Notes under the pieces: model-generated
Database searches by the model: none
Seen by the model: the letters and a program-made list of their open reading frames with translations, nothing else
Told to the model about the DNA's origin: nothing
Shown: positions 39,726 to 48,128 of the stretch, piece by piece
Position numbering within the stretch: position 1 is the stretch's first letter
How the letters are laid out: every line of letters begins with the position of its first letter
Program-made: the position numbers and the translations under genes
Assembly: GCF_031085295.1 (NCBI RefSeq)
Contig: NZ_JAVFWO010000002.1
Location: forward strand, 744,001-808,000
Source: Microbacterium psychrotolerans
GTDB lineage: Bacteria > Actinomycetota > Actinomycetes > Actinomycetales > Microbacteriaceae
Direction: 5' to 3'
Length of the DNA stretch: 64,000 nucleotides

Positions 39726-40370
39726 TCAGCCTGCGATGGCGTGGCCGATGACCTCGTCACCGGCCCCGAACCGGATGGTGCGCCCGATGGTGCTGTCGTC
39801 CGCGATGGTCGCGGCGATGACGGCGGCCACGTCGGCGCGCGGCACGGACCCGGAGCCCTCCGGATCGAGCTCGATCCGCCCGGTCGGCGCGTCGAGGGTG
39901 AGGGTGCCCGGCGCGAGGATCGTCCAGTCGAGCGCGCTTCCGGCGAGGTGCGCGTCTGCCGCCCACTTCGCGTCGGCATAGGGGAAGAACGAGGATTCCC
40001 TGTCGACCCCGTGGTCGGCGCGCGAGCCGATCCACGACACCATCACGTAGCGGAGCACGCCGGCCGCCGCCGCGGCGTCCATCGAGCGCACGGCCGCGTC
40101 GCGGTCCACCGCGTACGTGCGCGCCGGATCGCCGCCTCCTGCGCCCGCCGACCAGACGACGACGTCGTTGCCGGCGATCAGGTTCGTCAACTGGTCGACG
40201 TCGAGGATCTCGATGTCGGCGACGACCGGCTGCGCGCCGGTCGCGGCGACCTCCGCCTCGTGTGCGGGATCTCGGATGACGGCCGTCACGGTGTGCTCCT
40301 GGGCCACGAGCAGCGGCTCGAGGAGCAGCGCGACCTTGCCGTGTCCGCCGAAGATCAGGATGCGGGCCAT
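39726..40370 (-). CDS. NAD(P)H-binding atypical short-chain dehydrogenase
   Basis: 214-residue protein with the nucleotide-binding start MARILIFGGHGKVALLL, VSWIGSRADHG in the middle and an extended-SDR lacking the classical YxxxK (it has YADAKWAAD). Such SDR_a5-type proteins often bind NADP without a known substrate. The MARILIF start fits the family; the open extension upstream does not. Confidence 0.82.
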   Translation of the reverse strand: MARILIFGGHGKVALLLEPLLVAQEHTVTAVIRDPAHEAEVAATGAQPVVADIEILDVDQLTNLIAGNDVVVWSAGAGGGDPARTYAVDRDAAVRSMDAAAAAGVLRYVMVSWIGSRADHGVDRESSFFPYADAKWAADAHLAGSALDWTILAPGTLTLDAPTGRIELDPEGSGSVPRADVAAVIAATIADDSTIGRTIRFGAGDEVIGHAIAG

Positions 40371-40416
40371 GGGTCTCCCTCCGTCGAAGGCCACGATACG
40401 CCCGAGCCGCTGCCGT

Positions 40417-41895
40417 CTAGGTGGCGGAGCCGCCCCTGCCCTCATCGACGTCGGCGGATGGCGGGCCGGCGGCGGTGGCGGCATCCGTCTCCCGCTCAGT
40501 CCGGGCGAGCAGGCTGTGCCGGCGGCCCCACAGCAGGTAGTAGGCGAGCACGATCGCCACCCACACCGCGAACCACGCGTAGGTCGACCAGCCGAGGCCG
40601 GTGATCAGGTACAGGCAGGCGAGGATCGACAGCACCGGCGTCACCGGATAACCCGGCACGCGGAACGCGCGAGGCAGGTCGGGGCGCGTGCGTCGCAGCA
40701 CCATGACCCCGATCGAGACCACGATGAAGGCGACGAGAGTCCCCATCGACACGAGGTCCCAGAGGCTCGACAGCGGGATGAAGCCCGCGAGGAGCGCCAC
40801 GGCGATCGCGACGACGACCGTCGAGAACACCGGCGTGTGGGTCCGCGGGTCGACGCGGGCGAACGCCCGAGGAAGCAGGCCGTCCCGGCCGATCGAGTAG
40901 AGGATCCGGGTCTGTCCGAACAGCGTCACGAGGGTGACCGAGAAGATCGAGATCACCGCGCCCGCGGCGAGCACGGTGGCGGGCCACGCGGCGCCCAGCA
41001 CGTCGCCGAGGATGACGGCGAGACCGGCGCTCTGCTGACCCGGGTCCTCGAAGTCCGTCCACGGCTGCGCGCCGACCGCCGCGATCGCGACGAAGAGGTA
41101 CACGGCGACGACCGTCACGAGTGCGATGAGGATCGCCCGCGGCAGCGAGCGCTGCGGGTCGCGCACCTCGTCACCCGCCGTCGACACGGCGTCGAGTCCG
41201 ATGAACGTGAAGAAGATCGTCCCCGCGGCCGCCGTGACTCCCGCCGCGCCGTGCGGGGCGAAGTCGGCGAAGTTGTCGGCCTGGAACGCGGTGACGGCGA
41301 TCGCGCCGAACATGAGGAGCACGCCGAGCTTGATGATCACCATGACGGTGTTCACCGCCGCCGACTCGCGCGTGCCGCGGATGAGCAGGAGCGCGCACAG
41401 GCCGACGAGGATCACCGCGGGGAGGTTGACGATGCCGCCCTCGAGCGGGCCGGCCGTCAGCGCCGCCGGGATGTCCCAGCCGAACAGGTCGCCGACGAGG
41501 CGGTCGAGGTAGCCGCTCCACCCCGACGCGACCGCGGCGGTCGAGACGCCGTACTCGAGCATGAGGCACGCGGCGACGCCCATCGCGACGATCTCGCCGA
41601 GCGTCACGTAGGCGTACGCGTACGTGGAGCCCGACACCGGCACCGCTGAGGCCATCTCGGCGTAGCAGACGGCGGACAGCCCGGCGGCGATCGCGGCGAC
41701 GAGGAACGACAGGATGACGGCGGGTCCGGCGAGCGGCACGGCTTCGTGCATCACGAAGAAGACGCCGGTGCCGACCGTGGCGCCGACTCCGAGCATCGCC
41801 AGCTGGAACGTGCCGATCCCCCGGGTGAGACCGCCCGGCGACGGCGCGGGCGGCGTCACCGGCTTCCGCCGGAACAGCTCTCGGGCCAAGCTCAT
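40417..41895 (-). CDS. APC-family amino-acid permease
   Basis: 492-residue polytopic transporter with about 12 to 14 membrane helices. The first helix motif GVGATVGTGVFFVM near residues 33-46 is the unwound substrate-binding helix of APC permeases. AEMASAVPVSGSTYAYAYVT and FIGLDAVSTAGDEVRDPQR are typical of the cationic amino-acid transporter branch. CAGGAG upstream of the ATG supports the MSLAREL start. The exact substrate is not decided by sequence. Confidence 0.9.
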   Translation of the reverse strand: MSLARELFRRKPVTPPAPSPGGLTRGIGTFQLAMLGVGATVGTGVFFVMHEAVPLAGPAVILSFLVAAIAAGLSAVCYAEMASAVPVSGSTYAYAYVTLGEIVAMGVAACLMLEYGVSTAAVASGWSGYLDRLVGDLFGWDIPAALTAGPLEGGIVNLPAVILVGLCALLLIRGTRESAAVNTVMVIIKLGVLLMFGAIAVTAFQADNFADFAPHGAAGVTAAAGTIFFTFIGLDAVSTAGDEVRDPQRSLPRAILIALVTVVAVYLFVAIAAVGAQPWTDFEDPGQQSAGLAVILGDVLGAAWPATVLAAGAVISIFSVTLVTLFGQTRILYSIGRDGLLPRAFARVDPRTHTPVFSTVVVAIAVALLAGFIPLSSLWDLVSMGTLVAFIVVSIGVMVLRRTRPDLPRAFRVPGYPVTPVLSILACLYLITGLGWSTYAWFAVWVAIVLAYYLLWGRRHSLLARTERETDAATAAGPPSADVDEGRGGSAT

Positions 41896-42022
41896 TTCGT
41901 CCGCTCCTGTCGGCGACCGTGATCGCACGAGAGTCTATGACCGGACACGGCGAGCGTGCGTCCGCCCGCCGGGTGGAGGCGGTGCCGTCGGCCGGCGACC
42001 GGCGCGCACGCGGCGGGTGGGC

Positions 42023-43117
42023 TCAGGCCGCGACCGCGACCCGGTCGGCCATGATGGCGCGTACCGCGTCGCGGCCGGCACGGTTCGCGCCCACGGTCGA
42101 CTGCGAGGGGCCGTAGCCGATCAGGAAGAGCCGCGGCTCGTCGAGGGAACGGCCGTTCTCCACCCGGAAGCCACCCTCGCGCGTGCGCAACCGCAGCGGG
42201 GCCAGATGGTCGAGTGCGGGGCGGAACCCCGTGGCCCAGAGGATCACGTCGGCCGGCTCGAACGAGCCGTCCGGCATCCGAACCCCGTCCTCCTCGATCG
42301 AGGCGAACATCGGATGCCGCACCAGCACGCCTCGCGCCTGCGCGGCGCGGGCCCACGGCGTCCAGTGCATGCCGGTCACCGAGATCACGCTCCCGGGCGG
42401 CAGCCCGCGGCGCACACGGTCCTCGACGCCGGCGATGGCGGCGACGCGCGCCGGGATGTCGAAGTCCGCCTCCACCCACTCCGGCTCACGACGCGTCACC
42501 CAGAACGTGTCGGCCACGTGCGAGATCTCGTCCAGCAGCTGCACCGCCGAGACGCCGGCCCCGACGACCACGACGCGCTTTCCGCGGAACTCCTCTGCCG
42601 AGACGTAGTCGGCGACGTGCAGCTGCCGGCCGCGGAAGCGCTCCTGCCCCGGGTAGTGGGGCCGGAAGGGCCGCGTCCAGGTGCCGGTCGCGTTGATGAC
42701 GAATCGTGCGGACCAGCTCCCGCGGTCCGTCTCGAGGATCAGCCGGCCGGCCGGATCCTCATCGGCACGCCGCACGGCTCTCACGCGTACGGGCCGGAGG
42801 ACGTCGAGGGCGAAGCGCTCCTCGTACTCGGCGAAGTACGACGGGAGGATGTCGCGGCTCGCCGCGACCGGGTCCGCCGGCGGCACCGCGAAGCCCGGCA
42901 GCTCGTGGATGCCGTTGACCGTCGCCATCCGGAGGGACGGCCAGCGGTGCTGCCACGCTCCGCCGGGAGCGGCGTTGGCGTCGACCACGAGGAACGTCGG
43001 CTCCGCGCCGGTCGCCCGCTGCAGCGGCACGAACCCACGACGGTGCAGATGGTAGGCCGCAGAGAGCCCCGCCTGTCCCCCGCCGATCACGACGACATCG
43101 ACGGCTGCGGGCTCCAT
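42023..43117 (-). CDS. FAD-dependent NAD(P)H monooxygenase-like protein
   Basis: 364-residue flavoprotein. The FAD site VVVIGGGQAGLSAAYHL is at residues 8-24 and the NADPH site VVVVGAGVSAVQLL lies near 165. The C-terminal ATG motif is WATGFRP. It resembles the YUCCA/ArsO-type flavin monooxygenase or oxidoreductase family; the Baeyer-Villiger fingerprint is not seen. The start at MEPAAVDVVV is chosen because the FAD strand begins right after it. Substrate unknown. Confidence 0.85.
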   Translation of the reverse strand: MEPAAVDVVVIGGGQAGLSAAYHLHRRGFVPLQRATGAEPTFLVVDANAAPGGAWQHRWPSLRMATVNGIHELPGFAVPPADPVAASRDILPSYFAEYEERFALDVLRPVRVRAVRRADEDPAGRLILETDRGSWSARFVINATGTWTRPFRPHYPGQERFRGRQLHVADYVSAEEFRGKRVVVVGAGVSAVQLLDEISHVADTFWVTRREPEWVEADFDIPARVAAIAGVEDRVRRGLPPGSVISVTGMHWTPWARAAQARGVLVRHPMFASIEEDGVRMPDGSFEPADVILWATGFRPALDHLAPLRLRTREGGFRVENGRSLDEPRLFLIGYGPSQSTVGANRAGRDAVRAIMADRVAVAA

Positions 43118-43139
43118 GCCCGGCTCAACAGCGTCCGGC

Positions 43140-43157
43140 CCGCGGGGATTCCCGCGG
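43140..43157 (-). terminator. Hairpin downstream of the PEP-mutase-like gene
   Basis: 7-bp stem CCGCGGG/CCCGCGG with a GATT loop, flanked by GGCC repeats that could lengthen the structure. It lies between the two reverse-strand genes. Confidence 0.5.
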
Positions 43158-43185
43158 TCCGGCCGCGGCGATCGCGACGGTCGCC

Positions 43186-43962
43186 TCAGTTGAGGGCTCG
43201 GGTCGATGCCGGGATCACGCCGTCGCGGTAGAGGTCGGCAGCGACGTCCTGCAGAGCGGTCAGCGCGACGCGCTGCGGCAGCGGGCCGTACGAGATGCGA
43301 GCGACGCCGAGCGCCTCGTACTCCGCCGCCGAGAGCGCGCCCGGCAGGCCGATGACGCTGACCTTGCGCTCGCCGATGCCCTCGACGAGGCGCCGGGTGA
43401 TGTCGGCATCGAGGATGCCGGGCACGAACACCAGGTCGGCACCCGCCGCCAGGTACGCGCGGCCGCGCTCGATCGCGTCCGCGAGCGACTCCTCGACCGG
43501 GCGCTTGCCCGCGCGCACGAACGCGTCTGTGCGCGCGTTGAGGACGAACGGCACGCCCTCCGCGGCGCCGGCCGCGACGATCGCCTCGACGGCGGCGACT
43601 GCCTCGTCGAGCGGGCGCAGACGGTCTTCGACGTTGGCTCCGACGACGCCCTTGCCGATGACGCGGCGCACGGTCTCGCCCGCATCGCCGTAGCCGTCGT
43701 CGAGATCGGTCGTGACAGGGAGGTCGCCCACGGCATCCACGATCCGGCCGACCATGTCGAGCGTGATCTCGAGCGGGATCTGGCCGTCGGGGTAGCCGAA
43801 GGTCGCGGCGATCGCGTGGCCCGCCGTCGCGATGGCACGCGTCTCGGGAAGGGCGGCGACGGCGCGGGCCGACACCGCGTCCCATACGTTCACGACGCGC
43901 AGGATCTCGGGCGCGGCGTGGAGCTGCGCAAGGGTCTGTGCTTTCTCAGCCTGAGTGGTCAT
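43186..43962 (-). CDS. Isocitrate lyase / PEP mutase family protein
   Basis: 258-residue TIM-barrel enzyme of the PEP mutase/isocitrate lyase superfamily. The metal-binding DLDDGYGD lies near 90-97, NVEDR near 115 and NARTDAFVRAGK near 150. The KKCGH catalytic cysteine loop of true isocitrate lyases is absent, so it is more like phosphoenolpyruvate phosphonomutase-type or carboxy-phosphonoenolpyruvate proteins. The MTTQAEKAQ start matches the family length. Confidence 0.87.
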   Translation of the reverse strand: MTTQAEKAQTLAQLHAAPEILRVVNVWDAVSARAVAALPETRAIATAGHAIAATFGYPDGQIPLEITLDMVGRIVDAVGDLPVTTDLDDGYGDAGETVRRVIGKGVVGANVEDRLRPLDEAVAAVEAIVAAGAAEGVPFVLNARTDAFVRAGKRPVEESLADAIERGRAYLAAGADLVFVPGILDADITRRLVEGIGERKVSVIGLPGALSAAEYEALGVARISYGPLPQRVALTALQDVAADLYRDGVIPASTRALN

Positions 43963-44002
43963 GCATGTCACGCTATCGGCGCCGTGCACGATCGAGGGCC
44001 GG

Positions 44003-44443
44003 TCAGGACGGACGGATCTCGCCGTCCAGGTACCACCAGCGTCCGCTTTGCCGCAGGAACCGGCTGCGTTCATGCAGAGAGCCTCGTTCGCGACCATGGC
44101 GCCACGTCGCGCGGAACTCGACGACACCGCGCGTGTCGCCCTCGGCCCCGGCGTCGGCATCCAGGATCTCGAGTCCGGTCCACCGTTGGGCGGCGTCGAG
44201 GGCGAGCTCGTCCGGTCGCGTGCCGGGGTGCCACGTCTCCTCCAGATACCCTGCGTCGCCGACGACGAACGCCGTGTAGCGAGAGCGCATCAGTGCCTCG
44301 GCCGTAGGGGCCGGGATTCCCCGCAGCGCGGGGGCGCAGCATCCGTCGAAGCGATCCCCGCTGCCGCAGGGGCACGGATCCCCGTCCGCCACGCGCGCAA
44401 AGCCGTCCTGTGCGGCTCGCGAGGCCGCAGCGCCGAACGACAC
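44003..44443 (-). CDS. YchJ-family protein with SEC-C zinc motif
   Basis: 146-residue protein. The SEC-C motif CPCGSGDRFDGCC lies near residues 23-35 and the YchJ middle domain near 45-140 (ALMRSRYTAFVVGDAGYLEETW, FRATWRHG). Function unknown. The GTG start follows the DksA/TraR gene by one base, so the two form an operon. Confidence 0.88.
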   Translation of the reverse strand: MSFGAAASRAAQDGFARVADGDPCPCGSGDRFDGCCAPALRGIPAPTAEALMRSRYTAFVVGDAGYLEETWHPGTRPDELALDAAQRWTGLEILDADAGAEGDTRGVVEFRATWRHGRERGSLHERSRFLRQSGRWWYLDGEIRPS

Positions 44444-44444
44444 G

Positions 44445-44810
44445 TCAGACGCCTGCCTTCTCTGCGCACGTCACGCAGCGGGTGGCGAACGGGCGCGCCC
44501 GGAGGCGGGCGATCGGGATGCCGCGGCCGCAGTCGACGCACACGCCGTAGGTGCCGCCCTCCCAGCGCCGGACGGCCTCGTCGATCTCGGCGATCTCGCG
44601 GCGGGCGGCCTCTTCGAGGGCGACGGCACGGGACCATTCGCCCGACAGCGTCACGCCCTCGGGATCGTGCTCGTCGTCGGCGACGTCGCCGCGGCGATCG
44701 GCGCGCAGTTCGGCCAGGTTCTCGTCGATCGCCGCGACGCGCGCCGTCGCCGCGTCATGCAGCTCGTCGAGGAGCGCTCGCAGCTCGGTCCGGCTCGCGG
44801 CGGTGGTCAT
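44445..44810 (-). CDS. DksA/TraR-family zinc-finger protein
   Basis: 121-residue protein: a coiled coil (about residues 5-85) with VTLSGEWSRAVALEEAA, and a C-terminal four-cysteine finger CVDCGRGIPIARLRARPFATRCVTC split over CVDC and CVTC. Family members bind the RNA polymerase secondary channel or act as small zinc proteins. The acidic tip residues of DksA are not obvious, so the role is open. It is first in the pair with the SEC-C gene. Confidence 0.88.
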   Translation of the reverse strand: MTTAASRTELRALLDELHDAATARVAAIDENLAELRADRRGDVADDEHDPEGVTLSGEWSRAVALEEAARREIAEIDEAVRRWEGGTYGVCVDCGRGIPIARLRARPFATRCVTCAEKAGV

Positions 44811-44893
44811 CGCACGAGGATACGCCCGCTGGTCTCGGTGCGGCGGCTGCCGTGCCGGATCGGGGTGCAGGGGTCACGACGGATCGGCGGAGG

Positions 44894-45259
44894 TCAGTCC
44901 GACACCTCGACCGTGAAGGTGACGTCCTGGATGCCGCCGTCCTCATTCGACAGCACGACCTCGGTCGACCCCTCGGCGAGCGCCTCGACCCCCGGGCTGA
45001 ACGTCGCGCCGTCCTCCTCGCGTCCGGGTGTGAACGTCGCGACGGAGGGGTCGGAGACGACGCCGCTGTAGCTGTCGACCGCGAGGTCGCCGGTGTCGAT
45101 GTCGAGCACCTGGCCGACCTCGAGCTCCACGGTCGTGCCCTGCAGATCACCCACATCGCGCACCACCGGCGTGACGACCGGCTCCGACGCCGCGCACCCG
45201 GCGATCCCTGCGAGGGCGACGACGACGAGGAGCGCAGCGACGGGTCTGGCGAAGCTCAT
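44894..45259 (-). CDS. Small exported lipoprotein with beta-rich domain
   Basis: 121-residue protein. A signal peptide ends with lipobox IAGC at residue 19 (AALLVVVALAGIAGC), followed by a beta-rich domain (GTTVELEVGQVLDIDTGD, GSTEVVLSNEDGGIQDV). It resembles chagasin-like or bacterial Ig folds only in general pattern. It is expected to be anchored on the outer face of the membrane. Monocistronic. Confidence 0.75.
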   Translation of the reverse strand: MSFARPVAALLVVVALAGIAGCAASEPVVTPVVRDVGDLQGTTVELEVGQVLDIDTGDLAVDSYSGVVSDPSVATFTPGREEDGATFSPGVEALAEGSTEVVLSNEDGGIQDVTFTVEVSD

Positions 45260-45577
45260 GGCGTCATGATCGCAGCACAGCGCCTGCACGGCCAGCGTGA
45301 GGCGTTCACGCGGTCGGGCGATAGGGATCTCCCAGGTCGGACCGGGACGCTGGAGGCATCGCGCAGCGAGTGCCCCCTGCCCGCTCCGCGAACCCCCGAA
45401 CGGCGCTGTGTCGCCGGGGACCGCTCCTCGTGCCCACCCCGAAGGGCACGAGGGGCGGTCTCACCGACCCGCCCGGAGCCGGCGATCCGCAACCCCCCGG
45501 ACGCGATCGCCGGCTTCTTCGATCCGCGCTGTGGATAACTCGGGAGACGCGCCGATGCCAACGGTTAACGTGGGGGC
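45260..45577. other. Divergent intergenic region between two lipoprotein genes
   Basis: 318 bp between divergent genes. It holds a hairpin (listed separately) and a lone TGTGGATAA (45530-45538), a perfect DnaA-box word without companions. TAACGT at about 45564-45569, 9 bp before the forward GTG, may be a -10. No gene was seen. Confidence 0.5.
45426..45453. other. Hairpin in the divergent lipoprotein intergenic region
   Basis: CCTCGTGCCC (45426-45435), an 8-nt loop, and GGGCACGAGG (45444-45453). It sits between divergent promoters, so it is not an obvious terminator for either flanking gene; it could be an operator or a relic. Confidence 0.5.
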
Positions 45578-46111
45578 GTGAGGACTCGGGTCACGGCCGC
45601 AGCGCTCGGCGCGATCCTCGTGATGGCGCTTGCCGGCTGCGCCACTCCGCAGTCGACAGAACCGACGCCGACGCCCGCGTTCTCCTCCGAAGAGGAGGCG
45701 TTCGCCGCAGCCGAGGCGACCTACCGGGCGTACGTGGACGCGCTGAACCAGGTGGATCTGAGCGACCCGGAGACGTTCGAAGACCTCTATGGCTGGACGG
45801 TCGGCGAGCTAAACGCTTCGGACCGAAAGCAATTCGCGGAGTGGCACGCCCAGGAGCTCACGAAGTCGGGCGAGGCCAAAGTCCAAGCCGTGACAGAAGG
45901 GCGATATGACCCTGAGAGCGGAGAAGTTGCAATCCAGGCCTGTTACGACGTGAGTGGCGTCGACATCCTGAACGCCGAAGGAGGGTCAGTCGTCTCCTCG
46001 GACAGGCCGGACCAGCAGCCGCTCGCAATCACTTTGACGCCGTCACCGGACTCCGCCACAGGATTTGCGATCATGTCCATCTCCGCATTGTCCGACGAGG
46101 CAACGTGCTAG
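45578..46111 (+). CDS. Lipoprotein of the DUF6318-like type
   Basis: 177-residue GTG-started lipoprotein. The signal peptide ends at lipobox ALAGC (C21), followed by a Thr/Pro linker and a helical-plus-beta domain (EEEAFAAAEATYRAYVDALN, DLSDPETFEDLYGWT). From memory this resembles DUF6318 lipoproteins of Microbacteriaceae; I cannot verify it here. Codon use becomes AT-richer in the second half. Its end overlaps the next gene by 7 bp. Confidence 0.75.
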   Translation: MRTRVTAAALGAILVMALAGCATPQSTEPTPTPAFSSEEEAFAAAEATYRAYVDALNQVDLSDPETFEDLYGWTVGELNASDRKQFAEWHAQELTKSGEAKVQAVTEGRYDPESGEVAIQACYDVSGVDILNAEGGSVVSSDRPDQQPLAITLTPSPDSATGFAIMSISALSDEATC

Positions 46112-46866
46112 CCGCTCTGCTGACCGCCGCTCTCACCCTCAGCGGCCCGGTCGTGGTGATGGGTAGTGGCACCTGCGGGACTGGAACAGCGTTGGTCCAG
46201 GGCTGCCCCACCGCGACAGCAACGGAGCAAGAAGTTACCGTTTCGGCGACTGAAACTCAGAGGAACGAGTCGTCCGGAGGCTCGCCGCGCGAGTCGCAGC
46301 AGACCACGCGGCTCACCACCCCACCCCCTCCCGAGGACTGCGGCCCGCTCAACCGCTGCATCGACTACACCGTCGTCGGGTTCCCCGAGGTGACGCTGGC
46401 CGACCTCGCCTCGTTCCGGCCGGCCGCTCCGACCCTCGGCGGGGAACCCGCGGGGTTCGGCGTCGTCGGCATGCCGACGAACCTGCTGGCCTCGGCATCC
46501 GAGGAGCGCATCCCGGGCACCGTGCTGGGCTGGGACGTCACCGTGCGCTTCGTGCCCACCGCGTACGTGTTCGACAACGGAGACGGCACCACGACCCGCG
46601 CCGACACCGGCGGCTCGGCCTGGGCCAGCCTCGGGCAGGGGCAGTTCACCCCCACCGCGACCAGCCACGCCTACGGTGCCCGCGGGACGTACGCGGTGTC
46701 GGTGACCGTCGAGTACGCGGCATCCGTCGACTTCGGAACCGGCTGGCGACCGGTGCCGGGCGTCGTCCGCGCCCAGGTCGGCGGCTACGGCGTGCGCGTC
46801 GTCGAGGTGCGGACGGCGCTCGTCGACCGCACCTGCGCCGAGGACCCCACGGGTCCCGGCTGCTGA
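46105..46866 (+). CDS. Exported PKD-like domain protein
   Basis: 253-residue exported protein. A short signal-like start (MLAALLTAALTLSGPVVV) is followed by a Thr/Ser-rich linker with cysteines and a beta-sandwich with PKD-like features (YVFDNGDGTTTRADTGG, SHAYGARGTYAVSVTVEYA). It overlaps the lipoprotein gene and is likely co-translated with it. The first 90 codons are AT-richer than the rest. Its 3' end overlaps the convergent glycosyltransferase-like gene by 82 bp. Confidence 0.72.
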   Translation: MLAALLTAALTLSGPVVVMGSGTCGTGTALVQGCPTATATEQEVTVSATETQRNESSGGSPRESQQTTRLTTPPPPEDCGPLNRCIDYTVVGFPEVTLADLASFRPAAPTLGGEPAGFGVVGMPTNLLASASEERIPGTVLGWDVTVRFVPTAYVFDNGDGTTTRADTGGSAWASLGQGQFTPTATSHAYGARGTYAVSVTVEYAASVDFGTGWRPVPGVVRAQVGGYGVRVVEVRTALVDRTCAEDPTGPGC

Positions 46867-48128
46867 GGCCGGCCCGCGACGAGTCGGCGCGCGCCGTGGG
46901 CGAGGCGCACGGCGGAACGCAGCGGCAGGCCGACGGCGTACGCGACGGTGCCGGTGGCAGAGGTGTCGCCGCGCCCCAGGGCGATCCGACGCTCCCAGGC
47001 GTCGCGCAGGGTGCCGCCGCGCCGCACGAACCCGGCGCGCGGGGGCAGACGTCCGGCCGACCGCTGCGCCAGCAGCGCCTCCACGTGGTCGGTCCAGTCG
47101 TCCGCCTCAGGCGGGTGGAAGTAGTTCTCGTCGAGCCACTCCGGATCCGGATGCCGGAACCGGCGCGCGACGACGTCCTCCTCGCCGGCGAGCAGGTCGG
47201 CGTCGGCGAGCGTCTCGTTGATCAGCTGCGGCGAGACGCCGTACGTGTCGAGCGCGATGACGGGGATGCCGCGCGCGATCGCCTCGATCGCGGCGGTGGA
47301 GCTGACCGTGACGAGTCCCTCCGCCGTCGCCAGCGCCTTCCGCATCGGGGCCGTCGAGGTGACGAGGTTCGGCGGCAGCGGCCCGAGGGCGGCGAGCAGT
47401 TCGGGGTAGCCGTCCTGCTCGACGTGCGTCTGATGCTCGCCAGTCGCGGCGCGGAGCTTCACCACGACCCGCCGCGAAGGGTCCGCTTCGGCCGCTCGCA
47501 CGAGCATCCGGGCGATCCCCAGACGGTCGGCGCGTTCTGCGGGCACCTTGGCCTGCGCGGCGAAGACGAGGTCGCCGCCTCCTCCGCCGCCCGATCCCGA
47601 CACCCGGGCGCCGCGGGCGAACGGCAGCGTGGCGAGCGCATACCGATGCGCGTATCCGGTGCGCGCCGACAGCGCTCCGAACTCGCGCACCTCGCGCCGT
47701 GAGTGCACCACGAAGAGATCACACTGCAGCCGGTAGACGACGGCCCGGCGCGTGGCGGGGATCGAGATCCCGGGCAGGCCGGTCACGACGACCGGCCGCT
47801 GCGGGAGCGCCGCGAGATCCCGCGCCAGCACACGTACGAGCGGACCGCGCGCACCCAGCACGACGACGTCCGCCTCCAGCTCGGCGAGGCGCGCGTTCAG
47901 GCGGCCGTAGGAGATGCGCTCCACGCGCTCGCGCGGAAGGCGGCTGCCGCTCAGGGCGGAGGCGAGCTGCGCGTCGCTGACCACCAGGGGCGTCTCAAGG
48001 ACCAGCAGCGCGGCATCCCATCGATCCGCGACGCCGCCGAGAAGCGCCGCCGCCCATTTCACGTAGGAGTCGGTGTCGGCGATCGCGACGATGCTTGGCC
48101 TGCCGTCGACCGGCGCGTGCGGGCTCAC
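46785..48128 (-). CDS. DUF6716-like putative glycosyltransferase of the nonulosonic acid operon
   Basis: 447-residue protein resembling DUF6716 putative glycosyltransferases. Two Rossmann-like halves are suggested: an N-terminal part (IVAIADTDSYVKWAAALLGG, VVVLGARGPLVRVLARD) and a C-terminal part with GT-B-like features (VVVKLRAATGEH, VTVSSTAAIEAIARGIPVIA, similar to capsule transferases). The GTG start overlaps the neuB stop (GTGA). As last gene of the operon it probably transfers or assembles the activated sugar. The C-terminal 40 residues are basic and low-complexity and lie in the overlap with the convergent gene. Confidence 0.65.
   Translation of the reverse strand: MSPHAPVDGRPSIVAIADTDSYVKWAAALLGGVADRWDAALLVLETPLVVSDAQLASALSGSRLPRERVERISYGRLNARLAELEADVVVLGARGPLVRVLARDLAALPQRPVVVTGLPGISIPATRRAVVYRLQCDLFVVHSRREVREFGALSARTGYAHRYALATLPFARGARVSGSGGGGGGDLVFAAQAKVPAERADRLGIARMLVRAAEADPSRRVVVKLRAATGEHQTHVEQDGYPELLAALGPLPPNLVTSTAPMRKALATAEGLVTVSSTAAIEAIARGIPVIALDTYGVSPQLINETLADADLLAGEEDVVARRFRHPDPEWLDENYFHPPEADDWTDHVEALLAQRSAGRLPPRAGFVRRGGTLRDAWERRIALGRGDTSATGTVAYAVGLPLRSAVRLAHGARRLVAGRPQQPGPVGSSAQVRSTSAVRTSTTRTP

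Noticed and set aside
43186..43962. Isocitrate lyase proper
   Set aside because: The catalytic cysteine loop is absent and the length is too short for an isocitrate lyase.
45530..45538. TGTGGATAA as part of a replication origin
   Set aside because: It is a single perfect DnaA-box word without further boxes, AT-rich region or dnaA/dnaN nearby.
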